Below are positions 63,893-64,000 of a stretch of 64,000 bases of DNA, piece after piece. The stretch is from Dyadobacter sp. CY312. GTDB taxonomy: Bacteria; Bacteroidota; Bacteroidia; Cytophagales; Spirosomataceae. Position 1 is the stretch's first letter. The number at the start of each line of letters is the position of its first letter. The notes under the pieces were generated by a model, which worked only from the letters and a program-made list of their open reading frames with translations, was not told the DNA's origin and ran no database searches. The position numbers were made by a program, and so were the translations under genes. The stretch covers positions 292,932 to 356,931 of the forward strand of contig NZ_JAJUXG010000005.1 in assembly GCF_021390535.1 (NCBI RefSeq). Reading direction: 5' to 3'.

Positions 63893-63951
63893 ATTGACTA
63901 GTCCTAAAATAGCGATACGGATTTAAGATTCGTTAAGTTATTACAATTAAG

Positions 63952-63985
63952 CCGTTGCAAGGTTATTCTTGTAACGGTTTTCTCT
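63952..63985 (+). terminator. Intrinsic terminator downstream of ung
   Basis: CCGTTGCAAG (63952-63961) and CTTGTAACGG (63968-63977) form a 10-bp stem with one G-T pair and a 6-base loop, followed by TTTTCTCTTTT. Confidence 0.8.
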
Positions 63986-64000
63986 TTTATAGGTGCGTAT

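Overview
The window looks like a chromosomal segment of a Bacteroidota bacterium of the Cytophagales, probably Dyadobacter or a close relative. The evidence is a SusC/SusD pair, a T9SS-type C-terminal sorting domain, lipoproteins with Bacteroidota-style signal peptides, TAnnTTTG-type -7 promoter elements, and a kdp locus laid out as in this group (sigma-54 response regulator, kdpF, kdpA, porin, KdpD, separate kinase). This placement comes from protein families and gene order only. No rRNA, tRNA, CRISPR array, integrase or IS transposase was seen.

Region 1 (1-4.6 kb, minus strand) is a decayed potassium-uptake locus. The sigma-54 response regulator and the histidine kinase (cut by the window edge) are intact. 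Between them only kdpF, two tiny ORFs and fragments of kdpA, the Kdp-associated porin and kdpD remain. Region 2 (4.8-16 kb) has a SusC/SusD pair with its own terminator, an Rpn/PD-(D/E)XK protein, a MutS-like ATPase, a tandem universal stress protein, and an AraC regulator followed by a short-chain dehydrogenase with a palindromic site between them.

Region 3 (16.3-42 kb, all minus strand) is a large Wzx/Wzy-type exopolysaccharide locus. In transcription order it holds a YwqE-like phosphatase, Wza, Wzc kinase, Ugd, ManC, Gmd, a MurA homologue, Wzx, a MurB homologue, GT2, GT14, Wzy, GT4, a beta-helix protein, a WecB/TagA/CpsF transferase, the initiating sugar-phosphate transferase, an Ala-rich Cys-framed lipoprotein, a YjbH-like protein split into two genes, and RmlD. 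About 22.3-31.6 kb is markedly AT-rich, which suggests an exchangeable serotype-like core between conserved flanks. A MurA/MurB pair flanking Wzx suggests that a muramic-acid-type (lactyl ether) sugar nucleotide is made for the polymer. A 12-base motif, ACGTTGAGTAAA, recurs just upstream of several of these genes. The spacers around gmd, manC and ugd are full of interspersed and tandem repeats.

Region 4 (42-64 kb) is a mixed housekeeping and accessory region. It holds a coiled-coil outer-membrane protein, two tandem near-identical small lipoproteins, a TspO-like protein, a GT39 transferase, GNAT and GrpB proteins, Ogt, SGNH and class-3 lipases, a CHRD lipoprotein, YpfJ, a DUF4353 lipoprotein, an EEP phosphatase, a DUF2157/DUF4401 membrane pair, an O-methyltransferase, ApaG and Ung. 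Two genes here are broken: a T9SS-sorted SASA/SGNH protein by an in-frame TAG, and the DUF4401 gene by a one-base loss in a homopolymer. Several convergent gene pairs are separated by long perfect hairpins.
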